Part shown: piece by piece, positions 7,911 through 15,352 of the stretch
Position numbering within the stretch: the first letter of the stretch is position 1
Layout: every line of letters begins with the position of its first letter
NCBI GenBank assembly: GCA_026706935.1
Contig: JAPOXV010000019.1
Span: forward strand, 186,001 to 250,000
Source of the DNA: Gammaproteobacteria bacterium
GTDB taxonomy: Bacteria; Pseudomonadota; Gammaproteobacteria; Pseudomonadales; Azotimanducaceae
Direction of reading: 5' to 3'
Length of the DNA: 64,000 nucleotides
Translations under genes and position numbers: made by a program
Notes under the pieces: model-generated
What the model was told of the DNA's origin: nothing
What the model saw: only the letters and a program-made list of their open reading frames with translations
Database searches by the model: none

Positions 7911-9542
7911 CTAGCTGCTTGCTGCGTTGAGTTGAGATTCGGCCGTCTGGCGAGCCCACTTATAGTCGGCTTTCCCATTTGGCGCACGCCGGACTTCGTC
8001 GAGGAGCAGGAGTTGCTTTGGTAATTTGTAACCCGCCAAATGCTCGCGCGAGAAGTCAATCAACGTGTCTTCTTCAACCTCTTCGCCTTCACGTAATGAC
8101 GCCAACGCAACGATGCGCTGTCCAAACCGAGGATCAGCGACACCGACCACAAGGCAGTCATCTACTGCCGGGTGCTTTTTGAGGGCTTCTTCGACTTCCT
8201 CTGGATAGACCTTTTCGCCGGCCGTGTTAATGCAGTTACTCCCACGCCCAAGCAACGTAATGGAACCATCAGCTTCAATCGTCGCAAAATCTCCCGGGAA
8301 ACTGTATCGCACGCCGTTCACCGTACGGAATGTTGCCGCCGATTTTTCCGGATCTTTGTAATAACCGAGCGGTACTAGGCCGCTCGTCGCCAACTTACCG
8401 ACTTCTCCACTTCCTGGTTCGATTTCATGGTCGTTGTCGTCGAACACCTTCACACCGGGCTGCAGCTTAAATTTCGCCGTTTCCGCAGGAGCGTCGCGAG
8501 TTGCGACCGACGAACCCATACCACCTTCCGTCGAACCCATAGCATCGAGCAATGTCATGTCCTGGTGCTCAAGCATGCCTTGTTTGACCTCCTGACTCCA
8601 CATGACGCCACTTGACGTAATTTGCTTTAGAGATGAGATGTCATAAGCCCGATCGGCAGCTTTCGCGTCGTTCAACGCTTCCAACATCGGTCGTGCAAAT
8701 GCATCCCCGACGATGACTAACGTCGACACCTTATGTTGTTCAACTTCACTCCACAACAGATGTGGATCCAAACCAAGCTTCGAAATCGTGACGACCGTAC
8801 CGCCTTGTAGCAGCGGCACCAACGTGCCAAGCCACATCCCTGTGCCATGCATCAATGGACACGCAGGGAGGCAGACTGGCGTTAGCTCACGTTCCCTCAT
8901 TTCGCGAGTAATCGCCAAGAGTTCATCCGGTGTAGACGGGTTCGGCAGATCTAATGCTCTGAGACCCGTGAGCATCGCACCAATGAACTGTCCGTGACTA
9001 TACATGACACCTTTTGGCATACCGGTAGTGCCACCCGTATAGAGCATATAGATGTCATCTGGCGAGTGCGCCTTGACCGCCATCGGTGACGCTTCACGAA
9101 TACCTCTTTCGTATTCAATCGAGTCGTCCAGAAGCGATTCGGTTCCATCGTCGATCTGAATAAAGAGCTTCACTTTTGGCAAGTCTCTGCGAATTTCCCA
9201 GATGCGCGCTGCGTAGCAACCTTGGAAAAACACTGCTTCCGCATCTGAGTTATCGAGAAGATAGATGAGCTCTTCGGCTTTGTAGCGGTAGTTCACGTTG
9301 ATCGGGCAGCCACCGATCTTAAAAACGGCATACTGTGCTTCAACGTACTCGTTTGAGTTGTGAGCGTAGATTCCTACTTTGGAGTTATGACCTAATCCGT
9401 GTGCAGATAGCAGGTCAGCAAGACAAGCTGCACGTCGGTCGTAATCCGCCCATGTGACTTCACGGTCGCCACAGATTAAGGCAGTTTGATTAGGCTGATC
9501 TTGTGCGACCGCTTCCCATGCGTTGGCGAAATGTAGAGCCAT
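7911..9542 (-). CDS. Acyl-CoA ligase (AMP-forming), second copy, FadD-like
   Basis: The 543-residue ANL-family enzyme has the P-loop YTGGTTGMPKGVMYSHG, the motif DAMGSTEGGMG, SFPGDFATIEADG and the C-terminal lysine in RAPNGKADYKW. It is only distantly similar to its downstream neighbour: the P-loop carries GG instead of SG, and the A5-like motif is ST-E-GG rather than MTE. This makes a simple duplication unlikely. The form resembles acyl-CoA synthetases of the FadD3/steroid- and terpenoid-side-chain group. The ATG at 9542 follows an intergenic region with two palindromes, so this gene probably heads the five-gene unit running to 3523. Confidence 0.82.
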   Translation of the reverse strand: MALHFANAWEAVAQDQPNQTALICGDREVTWADYDRRAACLADLLSAHGLGHNSKVGIYAHNSNEYVEAQYAVFKIGGCPINVNYRYKAEELIYLLDNSDAEAVFFQGCYAARIWEIRRDLPKVKLFIQIDDGTESLLDDSIEYERGIREASPMAVKAHSPDDIYMLYTGGTTGMPKGVMYSHGQFIGAMLTGLRALDLPNPSTPDELLAITREMRERELTPVCLPACPLMHGTGMWLGTLVPLLQGGTVVTISKLGLDPHLLWSEVEQHKVSTLVIVGDAFARPMLEALNDAKAADRAYDISSLKQITSSGVMWSQEVKQGMLEHQDMTLLDAMGSTEGGMGSSVATRDAPAETAKFKLQPGVKVFDDNDHEIEPGSGEVGKLATSGLVPLGYYKDPEKSAATFRTVNGVRYSFPGDFATIEADGSITLLGRGSNCINTAGEKVYPEEVEEALKKHPAVDDCLVVGVADPRFGQRIVALASLREGEEVEEDTLIDFSREHLAGYKLPKQLLLLDEVRRAPNGKADYKWARQTAESQLNAASS

Positions 9543-9618
9543 GCCACCCCCTCACAAAAGAAGCGGATTATCCTAATTGACCGAGACCCTCATAAGCACG
9601 CCGAAGCGGTACACTATT

Positions 9619-9652
9619 TATCCGGATAGTCAATTTCACCATGATATGGTGA
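9619..9652. promoter_or_regulatory. Pair of palindromes upstream of the acyl-CoA ligase unit (candidate operators)
   Basis: TATCCGGATA (9619-9628) is a perfect 10-bp palindrome, and TCACCAT-GAT-ATGGTGA (9636-9652) is a perfect 7-bp inverted repeat around three bases. They lie 77 to 110 bases upstream of the ATG at 9542, in the AT-rich intergenic region 9543-9805 that separates this unit from the divergent small genes at 9806. Two close palindromes in a divergent promoter region suggest binding sites for a dimeric repressor such as the TetR or FadR types that control fatty-acid genes. No regulator gene is nearby. Confidence 0.35.
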
Positions 9653-9805
9653 TTCTCACTTCTATGCACTAAATGCTCATCTTTGAGGACTTGAATTCGA
9701 AAAATAAAGCTATTTATTTCAACAAGTTAAGTCGTTCAATGCACATGCAACTTTTGGCACGAATTTTGTCTCATTGAATGTGAATTTATCAAGTTTTTGG
9801 GAACA

Positions 9806-9982
9806 ATGAAAAGGTTTTCGATCCATAGGTTCAGCGAACGTAGCGTCTTGCTACTCAGTATCGTGATGCTGACCATTTGCCTCGCATTGAGCGTATGGGG
9901 CGTGCCAAGTGAGACAGTTGAACCTCTTCACGTTCACGCACAAGCAGCTTCGCTGTTTGATATGCTAACAATCTGCTCGTAA
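9806..9982 (+). CDS. Small hypothetical membrane protein upstream of the PspC gene
   Basis: This 58-residue protein starts at the ATG of MKRFSIHRF (an in-frame TTG lies three codons upstream). It has one hydrophobic segment (SVLLLSIVMLTICLALSVWG) after a basic N-terminus, so it is a single-span or exported protein. It ends 11 bases before the PspC-domain gene on the same strand, which suggests a two-gene unit. I recognise no family. The pairing with a PspC-like protein recalls the small membrane partner PspB, but there is no sequence match to support that. Confidence 0.4.
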   Translation: MKRFSIHRFSERSVLLLSIVMLTICLALSVWGVPSETVEPLHVHAQAASLFDMLTICS

Positions 9983-9993
9983 GGCCAGCGAAC

Positions 9994-10227
9994 ATGCTAA
10001 ATTGGGAAGATCGGCTGCAAAGCCTGTGGCAAGCCACTCAAGAACGATTCACGACAACTGATGCGGTCCTTCTAGGCGTCTGTGCTTATTTAGCCAGTCG
10101 ACTTGGGATACCGGTCGCCGTGTTACGCATCGCCGTGCTCGCATGCGCTTACTTCTGGCCATTGGTAACGGTCGTTGTCTACGTTGTCGCAAGGTTCTTC
10201 ATCGACTCCGACGAAGAAACGATCTAG
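9994..10227 (+). CDS. pspC: PspC-domain small membrane protein
   Basis: The 77-residue protein carries the PspC signature in its centre: GVCAYLASRLGIPVAVLRIAVL, corresponding to the GVCGGLAxYxGxDPxxVRL of the family, followed by one membrane span (FWPLVTVVVYVVARFF). PspC domains are inner-membrane sensors of envelope stress that work with PspB and PspA in enterobacteria; short stand-alone forms are common elsewhere. A weak GGCCAGCGAAC stretch precedes the ATG. It follows a small membrane-protein gene by 11 bases and is followed at once by a strong hairpin, so the unit ends here. No pspA or pspF is in the window. Confidence 0.7.
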   Translation: MLNWEDRLQSLWQATQERFTTTDAVLLGVCAYLASRLGIPVAVLRIAVLACAYFWPLVTVVVYVVARFFIDSDEETI

Positions 10228-10249
10228 ACGCTCGCGCTCAGGCGAGCGT
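10228..10249. terminator. Hairpin between convergent genes, likely bidirectional terminator
   Basis: ACGCTCGC (10228-10235) and GCGAGCGT (10242-10249) form a perfect 8-bp G+C-rich stem with a six-base loop, starting one base after the PspC stop codon and 22 bases from the end of the convergent amidotransferase gene. There is no long T-run on either side, so it may be an imperfect intrinsic terminator or an RNA-end stabiliser. Confidence 0.55.
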
Positions 10250-10270
10250 TCCTCGTGCGCTACGGTGGCG

Positions 10271-11005
10271 CTAGCCAGCAACAAAGTTTGTGCTACTGTC
10301 ATCGACGAAGAAGCTAGCAATTAACTCAGCAATTCGTGCATTGTCGGTATCTCTCGCTAAGCTCTCAAACGCCTGTTGCGATCGTTCACCAACTCGATCC
10401 TCGATCACTCGGAGAATGCATTCAAGGTAGCGTACCGAAAATTCCGGATGAGGTTGTAGCGCAAGAATGTGGTCATCGATCGCAAAGCCAGCGTTTTCAC
10501 AGAACTCACTAGTTAAGATGCGCTGAGCACCCGGCGGTAGTTCAGCAACCTGATCTTGATGACAACACGGTAGGGCGACCTGCCCGTTAGTCGGCGCTTC
10601 TCCAAGACGCTGCCGCCACGATACTTCATAGGTATGAACGCCGACACCCCAGCCCTTCGACCAGTTAACCACGCGACCGCCTAACGCTTGGGCGATCGCC
10701 TGATGCCCAAAACAGATACCGACGGTTTTGATCCGTAATTTGTATAGCCGTCTGATGAGATTAAGGAGACGCCCGATCCAGGGATCTTCGTCATAGACAC
10801 CGCGACGGCTACCCGTTAATAGGTATCCGTCGAACGCATTCAAATCCGTTGGCTCAATGCCCTTGTGTATCTCGAACGCCGTCGTTTGAAAATTCCATTT
10901 TTCAGACGTGTCGAGCATCGCCTGCATCATCTTTGGGAGCGTGCCGAAGCGAGGCTGGAATACGTCGTCTACTTCATCCGTCTGAAGGATGGCGATGTGG
11001 CGCAA
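10271..11005 (-). CDS. Class I glutamine amidotransferase domain protein (GMP-synthase-like)
   Basis: The 244-residue protein is a stand-alone class I amidotransferase. The nucleophile is C98 in GICFGHQAIAQALGG, and the histidine/glutamate pair is in LQPHPEFSVRY. The block DGYLLTGSRRGVYDEDPWIGRL is typical of the YfeJ-like branch, whose members hydrolyse glutamine or gamma-glutamyl compounds; no synthetase domain is attached. It is the last gene of a minus-strand run after CnoX and a lipoprotein, with a 12-base gap to the latter. The precise substrate is unknown; gamma-glutamyl-polyamine or peptide hydrolysis is an alternative to a true amidotransferase. Confidence 0.75.
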   Translation of the reverse strand: MRHIAILQTDEVDDVFQPRFGTLPKMMQAMLDTSEKWNFQTTAFEIHKGIEPTDLNAFDGYLLTGSRRGVYDEDPWIGRLLNLIRRLYKLRIKTVGICFGHQAIAQALGGRVVNWSKGWGVGVHTYEVSWRQRLGEAPTNGQVALPCCHQDQVAELPPGAQRILTSEFCENAGFAIDDHILALQPHPEFSVRYLECILRVIEDRVGERSQQAFESLARDTDNARIAELIASFFVDDSSTNFVAG

Positions 11006-11017
11006 TTGTTAATGAAT

Positions 11018-11464
11018 CTATTCAGCAGAGATACGATTCATGTAAAACGTATGACTCGGCATTCCCGTAAGGAACGGACCACTTGAGTATGCCATGTTCC
11101 CTTCATTATTGCCGTTTCCTATCGTCGAGCTAAAAGGCGAAACGACTTTAATCGTGTCTTGACTAACCCACTCTAGTCTGATGTTTCCCGCTTTGGCTTT
11201 GCGCCAAGTCGTAAATCGAAGCGTACCTTTGCGCTGAACTTGCCGTATAAGACCATTCCTCGTGCTATCTTCAATGTATCGATAACCTAAAGCTTCGTCT
11301 ACAGTTATCCTTGCTTTTCGCGAACCGGATATCGTAGCTTCGTACACTCCAGGAGCGATTTTCATTGTGTTCGCGGTCGCTTTAGATTCGGTAGCCGCAC
11401 AACCAAGCGCCGAAATAAAAACGAATCCGATTAAAACCAATAACCTAGAGCCCGTTGCAAACAT
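11018..11464 (-). CDS. Hypothetical exported protein, probable lipoprotein
   Basis: The 148-residue protein starts with a clear signal segment (LLVLIGFVFISALGC), and the Cys near residue 22 fits a lipobox, though Leu is at -2 where a smaller residue is usual. The mature part is a compact beta-rich domain with many basic residues (TISGSRKARITVDEALGYRYI, RKGTLRFTTWRKAKAG) and recalls small lipocalin-like or DUF-type periplasmic proteins, without a recognised family. It lies 8 bases after the CnoX-like gene and 12 before the amidotransferase gene, so all three are probably co-transcribed. Confidence 0.55.
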   Translation of the reverse strand: MFATGSRLLVLIGFVFISALGCAATESKATANTMKIAPGVYEATISGSRKARITVDEALGYRYIEDSTRNGLIRQVQRKGTLRFTTWRKAKAGNIRLEWVSQDTIKVVSPFSSTIGNGNNEGNMAYSSGPFLTGMPSHTFYMNRISAE

Positions 11465-11472
11465 CTCTCTTC

Positions 11473-12324
11473 TCAGTGCATGAACGCAAACATTTGTCGA
11501 CGGTACCGCTTCGCAATCGGCGAATCTGAACCAAGTAGATTCAGAATTCGAACCATCGTTTCTCGACCAATATCGTCTCTAAAGCTGCGGTCTTGTCGCA
11601 GGATAAACATAGCCTGTTCAAGAGCGTCCTCGTATCGTCTTAGCGACGCTAAAACTATGCTGTAAGCATAGCGATTCGCCAAGTCATTAGCGTCGGATTC
11701 GACCGCGCTTTCTAATTCGTGCAACGACCCCATAGCCGCCGCTTCCTGCGCGATCTCGATGCGCGTAGCTGGCCTTGCGCGATCAGTGAAGTCCTCTGGT
11801 ATCGTGGCGAGGATCTGTTTTGCAGCTTCCAAATCCCCCTTGAGAATCATGACGTCCGCACATTCAACGCGGAATGAATGATTGGTCGGTTCTTCCGTGA
11901 TCGCTTCCTGCAAGATTTGCAGCGCGGTCTCCCAGTCTTCGTTTTCGATACTACTCGCGATATTCTGTTTGAGCACATCTGCACTTGACAACGTAAACGG
12001 GTCCAGGAACTCACGGAGTCCTTGTTCGGTTTGGGGTCCGTCAAGTTGACCTGCGATCTGACCTTCCTTGATCGCACGAATGCTTGGCAGGGCTTGGATT
12101 TGAAGCTGTTGCGCGATCTGAGGATGTGCAGCAACATCGACTAAACCGAAAACTACCTTACCTGCATACGAAGGCGCTACGCTGATCAGATAGTCTTTAG
12201 TTACTGCGGAAGGTTCTATCTGATCTGCCCAGAAGAGCAAGACCACCAACTGGTCGTTTGATTGGTCTACAACTTCCCGGAAGTTCTCGACGGAAACGTC
12301 GACTACGGACAGTTGTTCGTCCAT
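11473..12324 (-). CDS. cnoX: CnoX (YbbN)-like thioredoxin-fold/TPR chaperedoxin
   Basis: The 283-residue protein has an N-terminal thioredoxin fold (about 1-110, with VVLLFWADQIEPSAV at the active-site position and the cis-Pro block QALPSIRAIKEGQ) followed by TPR-like helices to the C-terminus (WETALQILQEAITEEP, ANRYAYSIVLASLRRYEDALEQ). This is the architecture of CnoX/YbbN, a redox-linked holdase that hands substrates to GroEL and DnaK. The active site has no cysteine at all (D-Q-I-E), in line with the divergent active sites of this family, so redox chemistry is unlikely and a chaperone role is the better inference. It heads a run with a lipoprotein and an amidotransferase. Confidence 0.78.
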   Translation of the reverse strand: MDEQLSVVDVSVENFREVVDQSNDQLVVLLFWADQIEPSAVTKDYLISVAPSYAGKVVFGLVDVAAHPQIAQQLQIQALPSIRAIKEGQIAGQLDGPQTEQGLREFLDPFTLSSADVLKQNIASSIENEDWETALQILQEAITEEPTNHSFRVECADVMILKGDLEAAKQILATIPEDFTDRARPATRIEIAQEAAAMGSLHELESAVESDANDLANRYAYSIVLASLRRYEDALEQAMFILRQDRSFRDDIGRETMVRILNLLGSDSPIAKRYRRQMFAFMH

Positions 12325-12399
12325 TTCGTGGGATTTAGGCGAAGGGCGAACGATTGTACTAAGCGTTCCTAACTGTCCCGCTCTAGCAGGTCGGGTCGA

Positions 12400-15318
12400 T
12401 TAAATCTCGAAACCTATCGTTAACTGTATCTGACGCGGATGAAAGTAACTTCGTGGTTGTCCAAACGTGACGTTACGGACATACGGATCGATGTTATATC
12501 CCGTCTGCCGATCGAATACGTTAAAGAGATCTAACCGCAGATTCGATTTGAGATACGGCGTTAGCGTAAAAAACTGTTCGTAACTAAGGTCGAGTTGCCA
12601 ATGACTCACACTTCGTCGACTACCTGCAGGTTCCGCGAATCGGACGGTTGAGGAAAAGTAAGTAGGCAGTCCGTACGCAACGGAGTCCCATGCTTCCCAG
12701 GGTTGACCTGACTGATATACAAGGAAGATTCCAGTGCGTCCTCGCCAGGCGAAGTCGATATATCCGAACGCCTTGAATAGATGTGGACGATCACCGCGCA
12801 GTACACCGTCTTTGTTATCCCAGAGTTGGCGACCATAGCCATCCGCTATATTCGACGAGCCAATAAATCGGTTTGCGTCGTTGACGCCGCTCGTGTTGTC
12901 TTGATCGAAATTACCCGTATATCTACTACGGACATAGGACGCGTTTGCGTACCTTCTATCGCCTCGCCACTCAAGTTCCAACGTTGCGTCACGATGTCGC
13001 GTGTACGCTCCGTCTAGTTTGGCAATGACATAACTAGAGCCTCCGATCTCAGCTCTTACTTCAGGCAGGTCAGGAACGTAGAGACCTTTCGACGCAACGT
13101 CAGGCGGTGCATTGTCATAGTTACGCGAACCGTTCCAAGTATCTTCCCAGTAATGCGACCCTTCACGTTGACGGATATGAGCTTTCATGGTCAGTCCCGT
13201 CGCTAACTCGTGCCTAACACCAGCAACCCATTCGTCGATACGGCGAGGGGTCATGTCTTGCTGAAAGATCTTGCCCGACGAACCTGGATAAGGTTCGTGT
13301 TCGATTATCTTGCCGGTTTCGTCGAATAAGACGCGGATCCGTGCCCGTGTATTCCGGTCCCACGACGCGGCGCGTGCGAGTGAACTCACTGCTGGGTTGT
13401 ACCGTGCGAAATTCAAGAACACCGACGAATCATCACTCAGTTCGTAGGTCATACCGATCCTAGGCTGAACCATGTCCTGCCAGTCAATCGTGTGCATCCT
13501 GTACTTCGTTCCAGGATGGACAATGTAGCCTGAGTACGTTCCTGAAGCGCTCCGTAGTCCCTGACCATAAAGCACATCTTGACTAACGAGCATTCCAAGA
13601 TCGAGACTCAGATCCCCGAGCCGAATTGTGTCGTTAATCTCAAACGAAATCGACCTTGTATATGAATGTATTGGAGCGACCAACGTGCCGTCTGGTTTGC
13701 GAATGCTCATTTGTTGAACACTCGCGATATAGAAGACAGGCGTGCCATCAGCAGCCTGATCAATACCACCAGGAACTTCGATCGAACCCCAACCGTTCGA
13801 TGTCCGCAGGAGAGTTTCCTGGGCATCGCTTCGACGGAGGCCAAGGTGAAGCACATGCGGAGTTGACCCCCATTTAAAACTATGATCGAATGTCAATTCG
13901 ATCCCTCGACGTTCAAACGCTTGTTCGTTGATCTCGGGATGCGCGCCAACACCCCCACCACCTTGTCGATTACCAGATGAGTCGACTGAACCGTACCGTT
14001 GAACGATCGGTGAGATAGCAGCATTGAACTCATCTGCACCTGGTACGAGTGCGGGTACCCGCAAATAACCCATGCGATCGAGTCTCGAGACATCGAGTAT
14101 TTCGTCGAGCGAAGGAACAGCGTTTAGTAAAACGTCTGGAACCGAGGAACCGTGTAAGTAATACTCGTCATATTGAAATCCAATCGTTGAATCTCGTGTA
14201 AACGACCACGAACCCGAAATGTTCTTGACATCTTGCTCGGCACGACCGCCGACGGAGACCGAATCTGCGTCGAGTAACCCAACAGACACGCCATTTTCTG
14301 TACGACTTGACGTTCGGTAGCTCGCGTTGAGCAAGAGCGTATCAGTTGGTGCGTAAGTGAGTTTGCCGAAGTACTCGTGTCGTGAGTTGGTGAAGTCCTT
14401 GACGTTACCGTATGCTGTAGCTTGGTTGGATCGTCCTTCATAGGGTGAGAAGAAGGATCCATAGAAGTACAGAAGTTCGGGTACGATCGGTCCACCGCTA
14501 CTCGCAGTGATCCAACGTTGGTCAGTTTCGCGAGACGAGGAATCCTCTTCTGCTTTCGCTCGCGCTTTTTTCGGCACAACAACGTATTCAATGTTCGCTT
14601 GAAACTCATCGGTGCCGGTTCGAGCGGTAGAGTCCATTACGAAACCACCGCTTCGATTAAAGCCCACAGCGCCTGCGGCGCCACGTTCAAACGTCAGTTG
14701 CTCAATATCATGACTCGACGGTTCCGCAGCGAGCGTACCGAACATCGGAAGAGTTACATCGACGCCGTCGAACCGATAAACGTTGTCTTGACCGTTTCCG
14801 CCACTGGACGGTCCTCGAACAGCGTCTTGTGTGTATTGCACCCCTGGCGCCAACTTCACAAGATCGCGATAGTCACGTCCTGAGGGTACGCCTCGAACCG
14901 TCGTCGCATCGAGTCCATCTGCAATCCCCGCGCGACCCGTTTCGCTTGATCTCTGGCCATATACAACCAACTCTTCCACCGTTGACGAAGCGTTCTGTGG
15001 CAAGTCGATTCGTAACGCCGTCGTTTGGTTGAGTACGACGATCACTTCAAGCGCACGTGACATACCGTCGTTCGTGCTAACTACTAGCTGATAGGTTCCG
15101 GGCAGTAGTCGGAGAAATTCGAAACGACCCTCTGCGTCGGTACGAGTTTCACGAATCTTCGGCATCGCGTCACCGTCCGCTGTGACGAGTATGCCTTTTA
15201 CGTTCTCAATCTCTGACGCAGTAACGACGCCTTCAATACCACCTGTCTGCTGACCAGAAATGGAAATACCCCAGCACAATAGACTGAAGGCAGCGATTAG
15301 CGTCTTGGGACTACTCAT
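12400..15318 (-). CDS. TonB-dependent outer-membrane receptor with carboxypeptidase-regulatory-like N-terminal domain
   Basis: The 972-residue protein has a signal peptide (LIAAFSLLCWGISISGQ), then a CarboxypepD_reg-like beta-sandwich of about 80 residues (GGIEGVVTASE, TRTDAEGRFEFLRLLPGTYQ), a plug domain with ELVVYGQRSSE and NVYRFDGVDVTLPMFG, and a long beta-barrel ending in RQIQLTIGFEI with a terminal aromatic-rich strand. This architecture is that of Oar/SusC-like receptors common in polymer-using marine bacteria. It imports a bulky nutrient across the outer membrane with TonB energy; the substrate is not evident. The FAD-oxidase gene ends 34 bases upstream on the same strand, so import and oxidation may be coupled. 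Confidence 0.85.
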   Translation of the reverse strand: MSSPKTLIAAFSLLCWGISISGQQTGGIEGVVTASEIENVKGILVTADGDAMPKIRETRTDAEGRFEFLRLLPGTYQLVVSTNDGMSRALEVIVVLNQTTALRIDLPQNASSTVEELVVYGQRSSETGRAGIADGLDATTVRGVPSGRDYRDLVKLAPGVQYTQDAVRGPSSGGNGQDNVYRFDGVDVTLPMFGTLAAEPSSHDIEQLTFERGAAGAVGFNRSGGFVMDSTARTGTDEFQANIEYVVVPKKARAKAEEDSSSRETDQRWITASSGGPIVPELLYFYGSFFSPYEGRSNQATAYGNVKDFTNSRHEYFGKLTYAPTDTLLLNASYRTSSRTENGVSVGLLDADSVSVGGRAEQDVKNISGSWSFTRDSTIGFQYDEYYLHGSSVPDVLLNAVPSLDEILDVSRLDRMGYLRVPALVPGADEFNAAISPIVQRYGSVDSSGNRQGGGGVGAHPEINEQAFERRGIELTFDHSFKWGSTPHVLHLGLRRSDAQETLLRTSNGWGSIEVPGGIDQAADGTPVFYIASVQQMSIRKPDGTLVAPIHSYTRSISFEINDTIRLGDLSLDLGMLVSQDVLYGQGLRSASGTYSGYIVHPGTKYRMHTIDWQDMVQPRIGMTYELSDDSSVFLNFARYNPAVSSLARAASWDRNTRARIRVLFDETGKIIEHEPYPGSSGKIFQQDMTPRRIDEWVAGVRHELATGLTMKAHIRQREGSHYWEDTWNGSRNYDNAPPDVASKGLYVPDLPEVRAEIGGSSYVIAKLDGAYTRHRDATLELEWRGDRRYANASYVRSRYTGNFDQDNTSGVNDANRFIGSSNIADGYGRQLWDNKDGVLRGDRPHLFKAFGYIDFAWRGRTGIFLVYQSGQPWEAWDSVAYGLPTYFSSTVRFAEPAGSRRSVSHWQLDLSYEQFFTLTPYLKSNLRLDLFNVFDRQTGYNIDPYVRNVTFGQPRSYFHPRQIQLTIGFEI

Positions 15319-15352
15319 ACTTGAGACGATGACGTTATTGCGAAATTAGGTA

